From Mycolicibacterium litorale (GTDB lineage Bacteria > Actinomycetota > Actinomycetes > Mycobacteriales > Mycobacteriaceae): 64,000 nucleotides of DNA. This document shows, piece after piece, positions 46,845 to 55,755 of the stretch. The stretch spans positions 248,001-312,000 of the forward strand of contig CP019882.1 of the NCBI GenBank assembly GCA_002007745.1. The letters run 5' to 3'. Positions within the stretch are counted from its first letter, which is position 1. Each line of letters starts with the position of its first letter. Made by a program: the position numbers and the translations under genes. The notes beneath the pieces are model-generated. The model made no database searches. It saw nothing but the letters and a program-made list of their open reading frames with translations, and was not told the DNA's origin.

Positions 46845-46858
46845 TGAAACGTGTTCTA
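46845..46858. promoter_or_regulatory. KstR operator (perfect consensus match)
   Basis: TGAAACGTGTTCTA fits the published KstR consensus TnnAACnnGTTnnA at every fixed position. It lies 17 bp before the acyltransferase start and 58 bp before echA1, in the divergent gap, so it could repress both directions until a cholesterol-derived CoA ligand is present. Confidence 0.75.
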
Positions 46859-46916
46859 GTTTTGATCGTACCGGGCTGCCCCCGGTGCTCATACCTCGAT
46901 CGTTACGATCCGAGGC

Positions 46917-47698
46917 GTGAGCGAAAACGTTGTTACCGAAGAGCCCGCCGTCCTCACCGAGCAGCGCGGTCGCATCCTGATCATCACCATCAACCGGCCC
47001 AAGGCCAAGAACGCCGTCAACGCCGCGGTCAGCAATGGTCTGGCGGCGGCGATGGATCGCCTCGACGAGGATCCGGGCCTGTCGGTGGGCATCGTGACCG
47101 GCGCCGGCGGCTCGTTCTGTGCCGGCATGGACCTCAAGGCGTTCGCGCGGGGGAGAACGTGGTGGCCGAGGGCCGCGGCCTCGGTTTCACCGAACGTCCG
47201 CCGGTCAAGCCGCTGATCGCCGCGGTCGAGGGCTATGCGCTGGCCGGTGGCACCGAGCTGGCACTGGCCACCGACCTGATCGTGGCCGCCAACGACTCCG
47301 CCTTCGGCATCCCCGAGGTCAAGCGCGGCCTGGTGGCCGGCGGTGGTGGGCTGCTGCGCCTGCCGCAGCGCATCCCCTACCAGATCGCCATGGAGTTGGC
47401 CCTGACCGGCGACAACCTCTCCGCCGAGCGGGCGCACCAGCTCGGTCTGGTCAACGTGCTGGCCGAGCCGGGACACGCGCTGGAGGCGGCGATCGGGCTG
47501 GCCGAACGTATCACCGCCAACGGTCCGCTGGCCGTCGCAGCCACCAAACGGATCATCACCGAGTCCCGCAGCTGGACCCCCGAGGAGCAGTGGAAGAAGC
47601 AGGCCAAGATCTTCCTGCCCGTGTTCGCCTCCAACGACGCCAAAGAAGGGGCGATCGCGTTCGCCGAGAAGCGCGCACCCAACTGGACGGGCAGCTGA
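46917..47698 (+). pseudogene. echA1: Enoyl-CoA hydratase EchA1, frameshifted
   Basis: A crotonase-family enzyme of about 260 residues. The first frame from GTG 46917 has INRPKAKNAVN and GGSFCAGMDLKAFARG, the oxyanion-hole region. The next frame continues ENVVAEG, then AVEGYALAGGTELALATDLIVA and the rest to 47698. Adding one G to the GGGGG at 47149-47153 restores a full-length protein. As given, translation would run off into about 30 wrong residues. Since the break is a one-base homopolymer loss in an otherwise perfect gene, sequencing error is more likely than decay. Equivalent to Rv0222. Confidence 0.85.
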
Positions 47699-47708
47699 TC
47701 CGATCCGC

Positions 47709-48764
47709 TCAGACGGCCCCGACGACGAGGTCCCACGGGTCGCGCCCGTCGTCGGTGGCCAGCGCTATCCGGCCGAGCCGGCGCGCGTGCCGCGCGGTGT
47801 CGCCGAACTCGTCGATCCAGCTGCGCGCCCGCATGGTGGCCAGCCACAGCCGGTGCTCGATCGTCACCCCGATCGCCCCGTGCAGCTGGTGCGCGGCGGT
47901 GACGACGGTCGGCACGACCCGGCCCAGCACCACCTTGGCCACGGTGATCGCGTAGTCGGCCTGCGGGCTGCCGAACCCGTGGTCGGTGACGGCGGCGACA
48001 GCGAGTTCGGTTGCGGCGCGCGCCCGTTCCACTTCACCGGCCATCCCGGCCAGGGCGTGCTGCACGGCCTGGAAGCCACTCAACGGCCGACCGAACTGTG
48101 CCCGCTCGCGGGTGTGGGCCACCGAGAACTCGACGGCCGCGTCGAGCGCGCCCAGCGCCTGCACGCAGCGTGACCAGGCGCCCCGCCGGCACAGTTCGGC
48201 GGCGACATCGACGCCGGCGGTGGTGATGTCCGGCACCGCCACGGTGTCACGGGGTTCACCGCCGAGATTGTGTCCGGCGGTGATGGTCAGTGCGGCCGGT
48301 TCGGCCATCCCGACCCGCAGCCGGTCGCCGTCACGCAGCGCGAACACCACTGCGGCGCAATCGGCGGCGTAGGGCACACCGGTCACCGTCGGCGAGCCGT
48401 GCACACCGAGCGCCAGTGTCAGCGGGCCGGTATCAGGTACCGGAAGTCCGGCCGCGCGGCCCAGCCAGCCGGCCAGCACGTCGGTCTCGGCCAGCGGCAC
48501 GGTGACGGAATGACGGGCCAGGGTGCGCAACACCAACGCCGATTCGGCTGGGCCGCCGCCGGATTCGGGGTTGCTGCTCAGCCGGGTCAACCCGGCCTCC
48601 TCCAGGTGACGCCACGCGGTGGCGTCGAAACCGTCCGGTAGGCCGCGATGCCCGATCCGCTCATCGAACGACCGCGACCCGATGTCGTGAACTAGCTGTC
48701 GCAGATCGGCGAAGTCGTCTGTCTCGCCGTCTGATTCGAACACCCCACCGCCCAGGACGCTCAT
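47709..48764 (-). CDS. Acyl-CoA dehydrogenase, partner subunit
   Basis: A 351-residue ACAD of the diverged partner type, with C-terminal LHGAIGVTIEHRLWLATMRAR instead of the GGTNE loop. ATG 48764 is reached through two repeated mini-ORFs from the upstream ACAD. It likely pairs with that gene product as a heteromer (inference from paired-ACAD genetics in actinobacteria). Substrate unknown. It is convergent with echA1, 10 bp apart. Confidence 0.82.
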   Translation of the reverse strand: MSVLGGGVFESDGETDDFADLRQLVHDIGSRSFDERIGHRGLPDGFDATAWRHLEEAGLTRLSSNPESGGGPAESALVLRTLARHSVTVPLAETDVLAGWLGRAAGLPVPDTGPLTLALGVHGSPTVTGVPYAADCAAVVFALRDGDRLRVGMAEPAALTITAGHNLGGEPRDTVAVPDITTAGVDVAAELCRRGAWSRCVQALGALDAAVEFSVAHTRERAQFGRPLSGFQAVQHALAGMAGEVERARAATELAVAAVTDHGFGSPQADYAITVAKVVLGRVVPTVVTAAHQLHGAIGVTIEHRLWLATMRARSWIDEFGDTARHARRLGRIALATDDGRDPWDLVVGAV

Positions 48765-48822
48765 CGGGATTCTCTGTTCTTCGCGCAAGCGCTCATCGGG
48801 ATTCTCTGTTCTTCGCGCAAGC
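48759..48822 (-). repeat. 32-bp tandem repeat encoding coupled mini-ORFs
   Basis: Two exact 32-bp copies (48759-48790, 48791-48822) plus a 7-bp partial third separate two ACAD genes. On the minus strand each copy completes an 11-codon ORF (MSACAKNRESR). The ATG of the first overlaps the upstream TGA, the stop of each overlaps the next ATG, and the last overlaps the downstream ACAD start. Confidence 0.8.
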
Positions 48823-48827
48823 GCTCA

Positions 48828-50072
48828 TCACCGCAACCCCATTCCGCGCGCCACCACGCCGCGTAACACCTCGTTGGTCCCACCGCGCAGGGTGAACAGC
48901 GGCGAATGCAGCCGGCCGGCGTCCAGCAACGCGGCCAGCCGGTCGCGGCCAGGGTTGTCGGCGGCCACGTAGGCGAACAAGTCGGCTGCCAACTCCACCG
49001 ACTCCTGCTCGAAGCGCGTTCCGAGATCCTTCACCAGCGCCGCCTGGTTCACCGGCGACTGGCCGCCGGCCAGCGCCCGGGCCACCGACACCGACAACTG
49101 CCGCAGCGAGATCAGCCGGGCCAGCAGATCACCCACCGCCGCGGCGGCATGGTCGTCGAGTTCGTCCTGGGCGGCCAGCGCTCGCAGCAGTGCGGTGAGC
49201 AGGGGGGCGGTGGTCAGGATCCGTTCGGGGCCGCTGCGCTCGAAGGACAACTCCGCGGTTACCTGGTGCCAGCCCGCACCGATCTCACCGAGCACGTTGG
49301 CGTCCTCGACGAATACCTCGTCGAACGTCACCTCGTTGAAGTGGTGCTCACCCGACATGAGCACTATCGGGCTGATGGTGATGCCGGGGCCCGGAGGGCA
49401 GGAGCGCAGCGACCCGGGAGTTATTTCCGGAGGGCAGGAGCGCAGCGACCCGGGAATTGACCGACCGGTGGGCACGATGAACTGGCTGAACCCGGCATGG
49501 CGTCGCTGCGGGTCCATCGGGCTGGTGCGGGCCAGCACGACGATCTGGTGGGCCAGATGCGCCCCGCTGGTCCAGACCTTGGTGCCCGACAACACCCAGC
49601 CGCCATCCGCCCGCACGGCCTTCGCGGCCGAGGCGGCCAGGTCGGAACCGGCCTGCGGCTCGCTCATCCCGATCGCTGAGAAGTAGCGCCCGGCGGCGAT
49701 TTCCGGAAGCAGACGCCGGCGCTGTTCTTCGGAGCCGTAGGCCAGCAGCCCGGGCGCGACCTGGCGGTCGGCGATCCAGTGCGCCGCGACCGGCGCCCCG
49801 GCAGCGAGGAGTTCCTCGGTCACCACGTACCGGTGCAGGTGGCCGCGCCCCTGCCCGCCGTACTCGCGCGGAATGGTCATTCCGAGGAAGCCGGCGGCGC
49901 CGAGCCGCGCGCTGAACCGCTCGTCCCAGCAGGACAGCCAGGCGTCTACGCCTGGCGTCCAACCGAATTCGGCCCGGTCCGCGTCCAGGAAAGACCGCAC
50001 CGACGCGCGCAGTGCGGCCAGCTCCGGTTCATTGGCGCACAGCGCCGCGAAGTCACCGGCCATCGCGGTCAC
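48828..50072 (-). CDS. Acyl-CoA dehydrogenase with repeat insertion
   Basis: A 414-residue ACAD with SEPQAGSDLAASA, LSGTKVWTSGAHLA and the C-terminal LRGGTNEVLRGVVARGMGLR. Between FIVPTGR and PGITISP lies an extra stretch of about 24 residues encoded by two tandem 36-bp repeats. Other ACADs run directly between these two strands in the beta-barrel domain, so this is an insertion in a surface loop. GTG 50072 overlaps the thioesterase stop as GTGA. It probably forms a pair with the following ACAD. Confidence 0.83.
   Translation of the reverse strand: MTAMAGDFAALCANEPELAALRASVRSFLDADRAEFGWTPGVDAWLSCWDERFSARLGAAGFLGMTIPREYGGQGRGHLHRYVVTEELLAAGAPVAAHWIADRQVAPGLLAYGSEEQRRRLLPEIAAGRYFSAIGMSEPQAGSDLAASAAKAVRADGGWVLSGTKVWTSGAHLAHQIVVLARTSPMDPQRRHAGFSQFIVPTGRSIPGSLRSCPPEITPGSLRSCPPGPGITISPIVLMSGEHHFNEVTFDEVFVEDANVLGEIGAGWHQVTAELSFERSGPERILTTAPLLTALLRALAAQDELDDHAAAAVGDLLARLISLRQLSVSVARALAGGQSPVNQAALVKDLGTRFEQESVELAADLFAYVAADNPGRDRLAALLDAGRLHSPLFTLRGGTNEVLRGVVARGMGLR
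49391..49462 (+). repeat. Two tandem copies of 36-bp dispersed repeat
   Basis: Copies start at 49391 and 49427 with identical 23-bp cores at 49396-49418 and 49432-49454. The same core occurs on the other strand at 31325-31347. The copies add 24 codons in frame to the ACAD gene. Confidence 0.8.
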
Positions 50073-50911
50073 CGGTATCCCGTCAAACGGGCGATGATCG
50101 CGACCTTGTCGTCGTCCCCGACGGCCCGGGCGTCGGCGATGGCAGAGTTGCGACCGATCCGCAGAAGCGTTCCCTCGTAACGGGATCGGGCCCCGGCGAA
50201 GAACGGCCGCAGAAAGTTGACCCGCAGCGAGGCGGTGCGCAGCGGCTCGGACTGCCCGTGGTTGATCGCTGCTGAGGCCACCAACTCCAGCCCGGCGCTG
50301 CTGACGCCGCCGTGCACGATTCCGATCAGGTTGTTGACGATGGGATCGGGCCGTTGGGCCAGCACATGGGTGTCGGCCTCGACCGGCAACGGGTCGGCCG
50401 ACATCAGTTCGGCCAGCTGCGTCTGCGGCGTGCGCACCACGCTGTCGAGTCCGCGGTGGATCGGACCCTCAGGGCCGCCGGCGAGAGCCATGGTGCGGAC
50501 GGTACCGGTGCCGATCGCGGCACCCCGGTGGCTGAGGCTGCAGACGGCCAGCAGGGTCGCGCCATGCGGGCCGAGCGGATGGCTGGTGGCCACCACCGGT
50601 TCGTCGGGCGCGGCAAGCAGGCTGTCGATACCGTCGGGGCTCAACTCGAGGCTCAGTTCGCTGGAGACCGTCCACTGGCCCGAGGCGCGCCGATGGTAAT
50701 TGGCCCGGCCGCCGACATCGTCGACGAGGATGGCCAGCGGCCCGACGGTGGGTAGGCCGGTGAACGGGTTGACCAGGCGGGCCACCGGCATCGCGGCCGT
50801 CACCGTCGCAGCAGTGAGATTCTCGTCGAGCGTCTCGATGCCGAATCGGGTCAGCACGCTTTCCGGGGTTTCCGGATCCTGCGGGGCAGCCGGGATGTCG
50901 GGCGTCGTCAC
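50069..50911 (-). CDS. Double-hotdog acyl-CoA thioesterase-like protein
   Basis: A 280-residue protein with two hotdog domains. The C-terminal one shows the PaaI-type thioesterase pattern NLIGIVHGGVSSAGLELVASAA at about 188-210 followed by RVNFLRPFFAG. The N-terminal one has PFTGLPTVGPLAILVDDVGG. It likely hydrolyses acyl-CoA or acts as a hydratase-like binder. Start GTG 50911. It overlaps the downstream ACAD by GTGA, giving a three-gene operon (thioesterase, ACAD, ACAD). Confidence 0.78.
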   Translation of the reverse strand: MTTPDIPAAPQDPETPESVLTRFGIETLDENLTAATVTAAMPVARLVNPFTGLPTVGPLAILVDDVGGRANYHRRASGQWTVSSELSLELSPDGIDSLLAAPDEPVVATSHPLGPHGATLLAVCSLSHRGAAIGTGTVRTMALAGGPEGPIHRGLDSVVRTPQTQLAELMSADPLPVEADTHVLAQRPDPIVNNLIGIVHGGVSSAGLELVASAAINHGQSEPLRTASLRVNFLRPFFAGARSRYEGTLLRIGRNSAIADARAVGDDDKVAIIARLTGYR

Positions 50912-50941
50912 GCCTGGTATTTCAACATCCGGGCGTCGTCC

Positions 50942-52252
50942 TCATGGATGTCGGGATGCCGAACGGTGCGCTGCTTGTCTGCTGGCGCCGCCGGTTCGCT
51001 CACCGCCGACCCCGGCCGAGGCCTTCTCGCCGACCGACTTCGTCGGCGTCGCGGCGGTCAGGGCCGCGGTCTTCTTCGGTGTGTGCGCGGCCGCCGATTG
51101 AGCTCTCGCGGGCACCTGCCGGGCAGGGCGCACGGTAGCCGACGACGCCGGCGGCACGTCGGGAGTCTGCTTCGGCGGGGTGGCGGCGGGCGGCGGTGTG
51201 ATCACGCCGAGATCGACCAGTGCGGCATTGACGCCCTGCTGGGCGGCCCCCGCCAGATCGGACGCCAGATCGCGCGGGTCGATATGGGGGAACAAGCCGA
51301 ACCCGGTGGGCTGACCGTAGGGAATGGACCTGTCGTACCCCAACTCGACGAGGACACGCAGCGTCGGCTCGATCAGATCGGCGAAGGGAGTGATGAACGC
51401 GCTGGTACCGGTCGCCTCGCCGAGCTGACGCAGCGGAATCAACAGCGGCAGTTGTTTGGCCGGGATTGTCACGTACGTCGTGTCGCCGTAGGTCTGCTGA
51501 TTGGCCGGGTCGTTGATCGCGTTGATCAGTTCTTCCTCGGTGTAGCCGTTGAGCCCTTGCGAGTAGCTGCTGTGGATGTAGGCGCCGGCCAGGATGTTCA
51601 GATCGGCCAGCAGGTTGAGCGGATAGCGCGGAAAGTCGGCGATCCCGTCGTACTGGAACGCGATGTCGATGGTGTTGATGCCGGTGTTCGTCGGGGTCGC
51701 TCCCGTTCCGGTGAGGTCGATGATCGGTACGGTGATCCCGGCGAGGCGGTTGAGCAAGCCCCCGTTGGGGCGGTTCGGATTTGCGACCATCACGAAGGTC
51801 AGTCGATCCTTGTCGGTCTCCGAGAGTCCGGCGAGCTCACGCTTTTCCATGGTGAGGATGCTGGAGCTCTGCGAGTCGCCGAACAGCACGATCGGATCGG
51901 TGCCGTCGGACAACTGATCTCGGAGCGCGTGGTTGACGATGTCGGTGCCGACTGCGATCGACTCGTCGATCGTCAGGTCGTCCGGGCCGGAGGCCGGCCA
52001 GAACTGCTCCGGGGTCAGCACGGGCTGAAATGAACAGGTCTGGTGTCCGCAGACGGTGGTCGGCGTGACGTAGTAGTCCTGGGCGGCGTGCCAATAGAAC
52101 GGCTCGGTCGGGTCGGGGAGGAAGGTGGTGCCGATGATGAGTGCGGTCGCGGCGGACGCCGCCCCGGGCGCCAGGATCGCCGGCGCTGCCAGCAACGCAC
52201 TGCACACGACGCCCAGCAACGTCGACCTGCTGTTGCGCACGGAACGGCGCAT
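50942..52252 (-). CDS. Secreted PE-PPE domain hydrolase
   Basis: A 436-residue exported protein. The signal peptide spans about residues 1-35 (LLAAPAILAPGAASAA). A PE-PPE (serine hydrolase fold) domain follows, with the nucleophile-type motif FGDSQSSSI at about 120, FVMVANPNRPNGG, and YDGIADFPRYPLNLLADLN typical of the family. It has no PE or PPE N-terminus. The C-terminal 90 residues are Pro/Ala/Lys-rich and low complexity. I chose ATG 52252; a TTG lies 12 bases upstream. Related proteins have esterase activity on medium-chain esters. Confidence 0.85.
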   Translation of the reverse strand: MRRSVRNSRSTLLGVVCSALLAAPAILAPGAASAATALIIGTTFLPDPTEPFYWHAAQDYYVTPTTVCGHQTCSFQPVLTPEQFWPASGPDDLTIDESIAVGTDIVNHALRDQLSDGTDPIVLFGDSQSSSILTMEKRELAGLSETDKDRLTFVMVANPNRPNGGLLNRLAGITVPIIDLTGTGATPTNTGINTIDIAFQYDGIADFPRYPLNLLADLNILAGAYIHSSYSQGLNGYTEEELINAINDPANQQTYGDTTYVTIPAKQLPLLIPLRQLGEATGTSAFITPFADLIEPTLRVLVELGYDRSIPYGQPTGFGLFPHIDPRDLASDLAGAAQQGVNAALVDLGVITPPPAATPPKQTPDVPPASSATVRPARQVPARAQSAAAHTPKKTAALTAATPTKSVGEKASAGVGGERTGGASRQAAHRSASRHP

Positions 52253-52358
52253 ATCTGCCCCCAACCCCCGACGGCTCCGCTCAGCCGTTGTCGTCGATGC
52301 TAATTAGACCAAATCGTTGACTTGGCCACCATCCGAGCGGCACGGTATGTGACTAGCT

Positions 52359-52883
52359 ATGGCAACCGTTTATTTCACCGCGTCCAGCCTCGACGGGTTC
52401 ATCGTCGACGACCACGGCAGCCTGGACTGGCTGACGTCCAGGGAGATCGACGTCGACGGCCCCTTCGGCTACCGGGCGTTCGAGCAGGGCGTGGGGGCGG
52501 TGGTGATGGGATCGGCGACCTACGAGTGGTTGGTGGCCAATCAGCCGGGGGAATGGATGTACAGCCAGCCGTCGTGGGTGCTGACCCGACGCCCGCAGAT
52601 CGTCGCCGAGGGCCATCCGGTGACGGTGTTCAGTGGCGAAGTCGCCGACCTGCATCCGCGGCTGGTCGACGCCGCCGGTGAGCGCGATGTCTGGGTGATG
52701 GGTGGTGGCGATGTCGCAGCCCAGTTCGTCGCCGCCGGTCTGGTCGACGAGATGATCGTGTCCTATGCGCCCTGCAGCCTGGGCTCGGGCGCGCCGGTGC
52801 TGCCGGTGCGCTCGGAGTGGACGCTGGTCGAAACCGGTGTCAACGGAGACTTCGTCTGCGCCCGTTGGCGATTCAACCGTTGA
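52359..52883 (+). CDS. DHFR/RibD-like reductase
   Basis: A 174-residue protein of the dihydrofolate-reductase-like RibD C-terminal family (YyaP/YwjB type). VYFTASSLDGFIVDDHGSLDWL at the N-terminus and VWVMGGGDVAAQFVAAGLVDEMIVSYAP near residue 110-137 are diagnostic. It is a predicted NADPH-binding cytosolic reductase with unknown substrate. Its 3' end overlaps the convergent TetR gene by 11 bp. Confidence 0.85.
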   Translation: MATVYFTASSLDGFIVDDHGSLDWLTSREIDVDGPFGYRAFEQGVGAVVMGSATYEWLVANQPGEWMYSQPSWVLTRRPQIVAEGHPVTVFSGEVADLHPRLVDAAGERDVWVMGGGDVAAQFVAAGLVDEMIVSYAPCSLGSGAPVLPVRSEWTLVETGVNGDFVCARWRFNR

Positions 52884-53508
52884 GCGCCGGTACCCCGAAC
52901 TTCGTCACGAACTCTTTCGCCTTGATCAGGAATTCGAGCTGGGTTGCGACGTCGTGCAGCGGTTGCAGGCTGCGGGCCGAGCGACACAGCACGACGGCGC
53001 CTTCCAGCGCGGCGATGGTCGTGTCGGCCAGGGCCGCCGCCTCCGCGGGTTCGAATCCCTCGCGGATGTAGGCCTGGGTGGTGGCTGCGCGCCAGCGACC
53101 GAAGATGTCGGCGGCAAGTGTGGTGAGCTGGTCGGCGTCGTCGCCGGCACCCACGGCGGCGGCCAGCACTGGGCAGCCGGCGGTGTAATCGCTTCCGGTG
53201 AGGGCGTCTTCCCAGAGTTGGACGTAGCGGTGCAACAACATGGTGGCGCCTTCGCCGGCCGCCTCGTCGATACTGGCGGTGATCGCATCGCCGGCGTAGT
53301 CCAACGCCTCGCGCAGAATCTGGCTGCGGCCCTCGGGAAAGTGGTGGTAGACCGAGCCGCGCGGGGCGCCGCTGCGGTGCAGAACCTCGTCGATGGTCAG
53401 ACCGGCTGCGCCGCGTTCGCGCAGCACTTCGGCCGCGCTGTCCAGCATCTTGGTGCGCGTGGAACTGCGGGTTCGGCGAGCGGCCCCGGCGGTCGGTGTC
53501 CGGGCCAT
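52873..53508 (-). CDS. TetR/AcrR-family regulator
   Basis: A repressor of 211 residues. The helix-turn-helix (about 20-65) contains AAEVLRERGAAGLTIDEVLHRSGAPRGSVYHHFPEG, and the C-terminal ligand domain is TetR_C-like. ATG 53508 follows directly after the stop of a 45-codon gene, so the two are expressed together. An imperfect palindrome at 53692-53705 may be its own operator. The target gene is not clear; FadE5-like and DHFR-like genes are the neighbours. Confidence 0.87.
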   Translation of the reverse strand: MARTPTAGAARRTRSSTRTKMLDSAAEVLRERGAAGLTIDEVLHRSGAPRGSVYHHFPEGRSQILREALDYAGDAITASIDEAAGEGATMLLHRYVQLWEDALTGSDYTAGCPVLAAAVGAGDDADQLTTLAADIFGRWRAATTQAYIREGFEPAEAAALADTTIAALEGAVVLCRSARSLQPLHDVATQLEFLIKAKEFVTKFGVPALNG

Positions 53509-53646
53509 TCAGGCAGCGGGGGATTGACGGACGTCGTTGCCCCGCCAGTTCAGCGCGCGGGCGCCACGGGCGAACAACTGCCGGCGTTTGTCGGGCACCT
53601 CACGGGTGAACCGGTGGCCGGCGATGTTGAGCTCGATCAGCCACAT
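53509..53646 (-). CDS. Small 45-aa protein upstream of tetR
   Basis: ATG 53646 has a good GGAGAG ribosome site just upstream, and the frame of 45 codons ends with TGA at 53509, immediately before the tetR ATG. The peptide begins MWLIELNIAGHRFTRE and contains LFARGARALNWRGND. It is basic and has no membrane segment or known domain I recognise. Spacing and ribosome site argue it is translated in one operon with tetR. Confidence 0.6.
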   Translation of the reverse strand: MWLIELNIAGHRFTREVPDKRRQLFARGARALNWRGNDVRQSPAA

Positions 53647-53691
53647 CGTTCTCTCCTCGCCAGGGTGCGGACGCAACCCTCCATAACTATG

Positions 53692-53705
53692 CTTACGACC
53701 ATAAG
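53692..53705. promoter_or_regulatory. Candidate TetR operator
   Basis: CTTACG and CATAAG pair at 5 of 6 positions around AC, 46 bp before the small gene and tetR. The surrounding 40 bp is AT-rich compared with the window. The 260-bp gap to the FadE5-like gene holds no other feature I can support. Confidence 0.4.
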
Positions 53706-53906
53706 ATTAGGAATCGCTAAGCGCAACCTATGACATGACCCCGGGGTTAACGGCTGGATAACGGTGTCGCTGAACTGGGGTTGGGCACTGCGATTCCAGC
53801 TCGGATATGACGCAGATCATATTTTCTGGCGCCTGATGAACTCGCTGAGCAGGCCCGAGACTCGGGTTAGGCTCGGCTGGGTGGGCGAGTGAGAGGGGCG
53901 CAAACG

Positions 53907-55736
53907 ATGGGGCACTACAAGAGCAACGTCCGCGATCTCGAGTTCAACCTCTTCGAGTTGCTCGACTTGGAGAAGGCGCTCGAGGGCTACCCCGACCTTG
54001 ACGGCGACTCGGTGCGGGAGATGCTCTCCGAAGCCGCCCGCCTCGCCGAGGGGCCTGTCGCGGAGTCGTTCGCCGAGACGGACCGCCACCCACCCACGTT
54101 CGACCCCGACACACACGCGGTGTCGCTTCCGGAGCCGTTCAAGAAGTCGGCGCGGGCCTGGCAGCAGGGCGAGTGGTTCCGCATCGGGCTCGTCGAGGAG
54201 GTCGGCGGGGTGCCGGCGCCGGCGATGGTCGCCTGGGCGATCAACGAACTCGTGCTCGGTGCCAATCCGGCCGTCTTCATGTACATGGCCGGCCCGATCA
54301 TGGCCAACATCCTGTTCCACATCGGCAACGACCAGCAGCGGCACTGGGCGACCCTGGCCGCCGAACGGAACTGGTGCGCCACCATGGTGCTCACCGAGCC
54401 GGATGCCGGCTCCGATGTCGGCGCGGGTCGCACCAAGGCCGTCGACGCCGGCGACGGCACCTGGCACATCGAGGGCGTGAAGCGTTTCATCACCAACGGC
54501 GACACCGACGACCTGTTCGAGAACATCCTGCATCTGGTGCTGGCCCGCCCCGAGGGCGCCGGCCCCGGTACCAAGGGGCTGAGCTTGTTCCTGGTGCCGA
54601 AATTCCTGCTCGACCCGCAGACCGGCGAGCCGGGCGAGCGCAACGGCGTCTACGTCACCAACCTCGAGCACAAGATGGGCCTGAAAGCCTCGGCCACCAC
54701 CGAGCTGAGCCTGGGGTTGCACGGCAAGCCGGCGATCGGGTGGCTGGTCGGCGACATCCACGACGGCATCGCGCAGATGTTCAAGGTCATCGAGTATGCC
54801 CGAATGTTCGTGGGCACCAAGGCAATCGCCACCCTGTCCACGGGCTACCTCAACGCGCTGGAGTACGCCAAGTTTCGGGTGCAGGGCGCCGATCTGACCC
54901 AGATGGCCGATAAGACCGCGCCGCGGGTGACGATCATCCACCACCCCGACGTGCGCCGTGCCCTGATGATGCAGAAGGCCTACGCCGAGGGCTTGCGCGC
55001 GCTGTATCTGTACACCGCGGCCCACCAGGATCCGGCGGTGGCTCAGGTGGTCTCCGGCGCCGACGCCGGGCTGGCCGAACGGGTCAACGACCTGCTGCTG
55101 CCGATCGTCAAGGGCGTGGGTTCCGAGCGGGCCTACCAGACACTCACCGAATCGCTGCAGACCTTCGGCGGGTCGGGGTTCCTGCAGGACTACCCGATCG
55201 AGCAGTACATCCGCGACGCCAAGATCGACTCGCTCTACGAGGGCACCACCGCCATCCAGGCCCAGGACTTTTTCTTCCGCAAGATCGCCAGGGACCGCGG
55301 GGTGGCGCTGGCCCATGTCGTGGCGCAGATCGAGAAGTTCATCGACAGCCCCGATGCGCGCGCCGAACTGGCCGGCAGCCGGGCGCTGCTGGGCGAGGCG
55401 CTGGACAACCTGCGCGCGGTGGTGGCCACGATGACCGGCTATCTGCTGGGCGCGCAAGAGGATGCCCGCGAGCTGTACCGGGTGGGCCTGGAGTCGGTCG
55501 CATTCCTGCTGGCGGTCGGTGACCTGCTGATCGGCTGGCTGCTGCTGCGCCAGGCCGAGATCGCCCTGCGCGCCCTCGACGGCGATCCCGACCCGCGGGA
55601 GGAGGCGTTCTACCGCGGCAAGGTGGCGGTGGCGAACTTCTTCGCCCGCAACGTGTTGCCCCGGCTGGCCGCCGAGCGCCGGATCGCGGAATCCGTTGAA
55701 CTGGCCATCATGGACATCGGTGAAGAGACGTTCTGA
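53907..55736 (+). CDS. FadE5-like acyl-CoA dehydrogenase
   Basis: A large-type ACAD of 609 residues, close to the length of mycobacterial FadE5 (Rv0244c, about 611), which acts on medium to long straight-chain acyl-CoAs. Visible features: [16 protein letters not shown] start, [44 protein letters not shown], catalytic region [20 protein letters not shown], and a C-terminal extension with helices. ATG 53907 has GAGAGGGG upstream; GTG 53889 is an alternative. A MaoC hydratase gene follows 19 bp later, giving two consecutive beta-oxidation-type steps. Confidence 0.9.
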   Translation: MGHYKSNVRDLEFNLFELLDLEKALEGYPDLDGDSVREMLSEAARLAEGPVAESFAETDRHPPTFDPDTHAVSLPEPFKKSARAWQQGEWFRIGLVEEVGGVPAPAMVAWAINELVLGANPAVFMYMAGPIMANILFHIGNDQQRHWATLAAERNWCATMVLTEPDAGSDVGAGRTKAVDAGDGTWHIEGVKRFITNGDTDDLFENILHLVLARPEGAGPGTKGLSLFLVPKFLLDPQTGEPGERNGVYVTNLEHKMGLKASATTELSLGLHGKPAIGWLVGDIHDGIAQMFKVIEYARMFVGTKAIATLSTGYLNALEYAKFRVQGADLTQMADKTAPRVTIIHHPDVRRALMMQKAYAEGLRALYLYTAAHQDPAVAQVVSGADAGLAERVNDLLLPIVKGVGSERAYQTLTESLQTFGGSGFLQDYPIEQYIRDAKIDSLYEGTTAIQAQDFFFRKIARDRGVALAHVVAQIEKFIDSPDARAELAGSRALLGEALDNLRAVVATMTGYLLGAQEDARELYRVGLESVAFLLAVGDLLIGWLLLRQAEIALRALDGDPDPREEAFYRGKVAVANFFARNVLPRLAAERRIAESVELAIMDIGEETF

Positions 55737-55755
55737 TCCTGGTTAGGGTGTGCCC

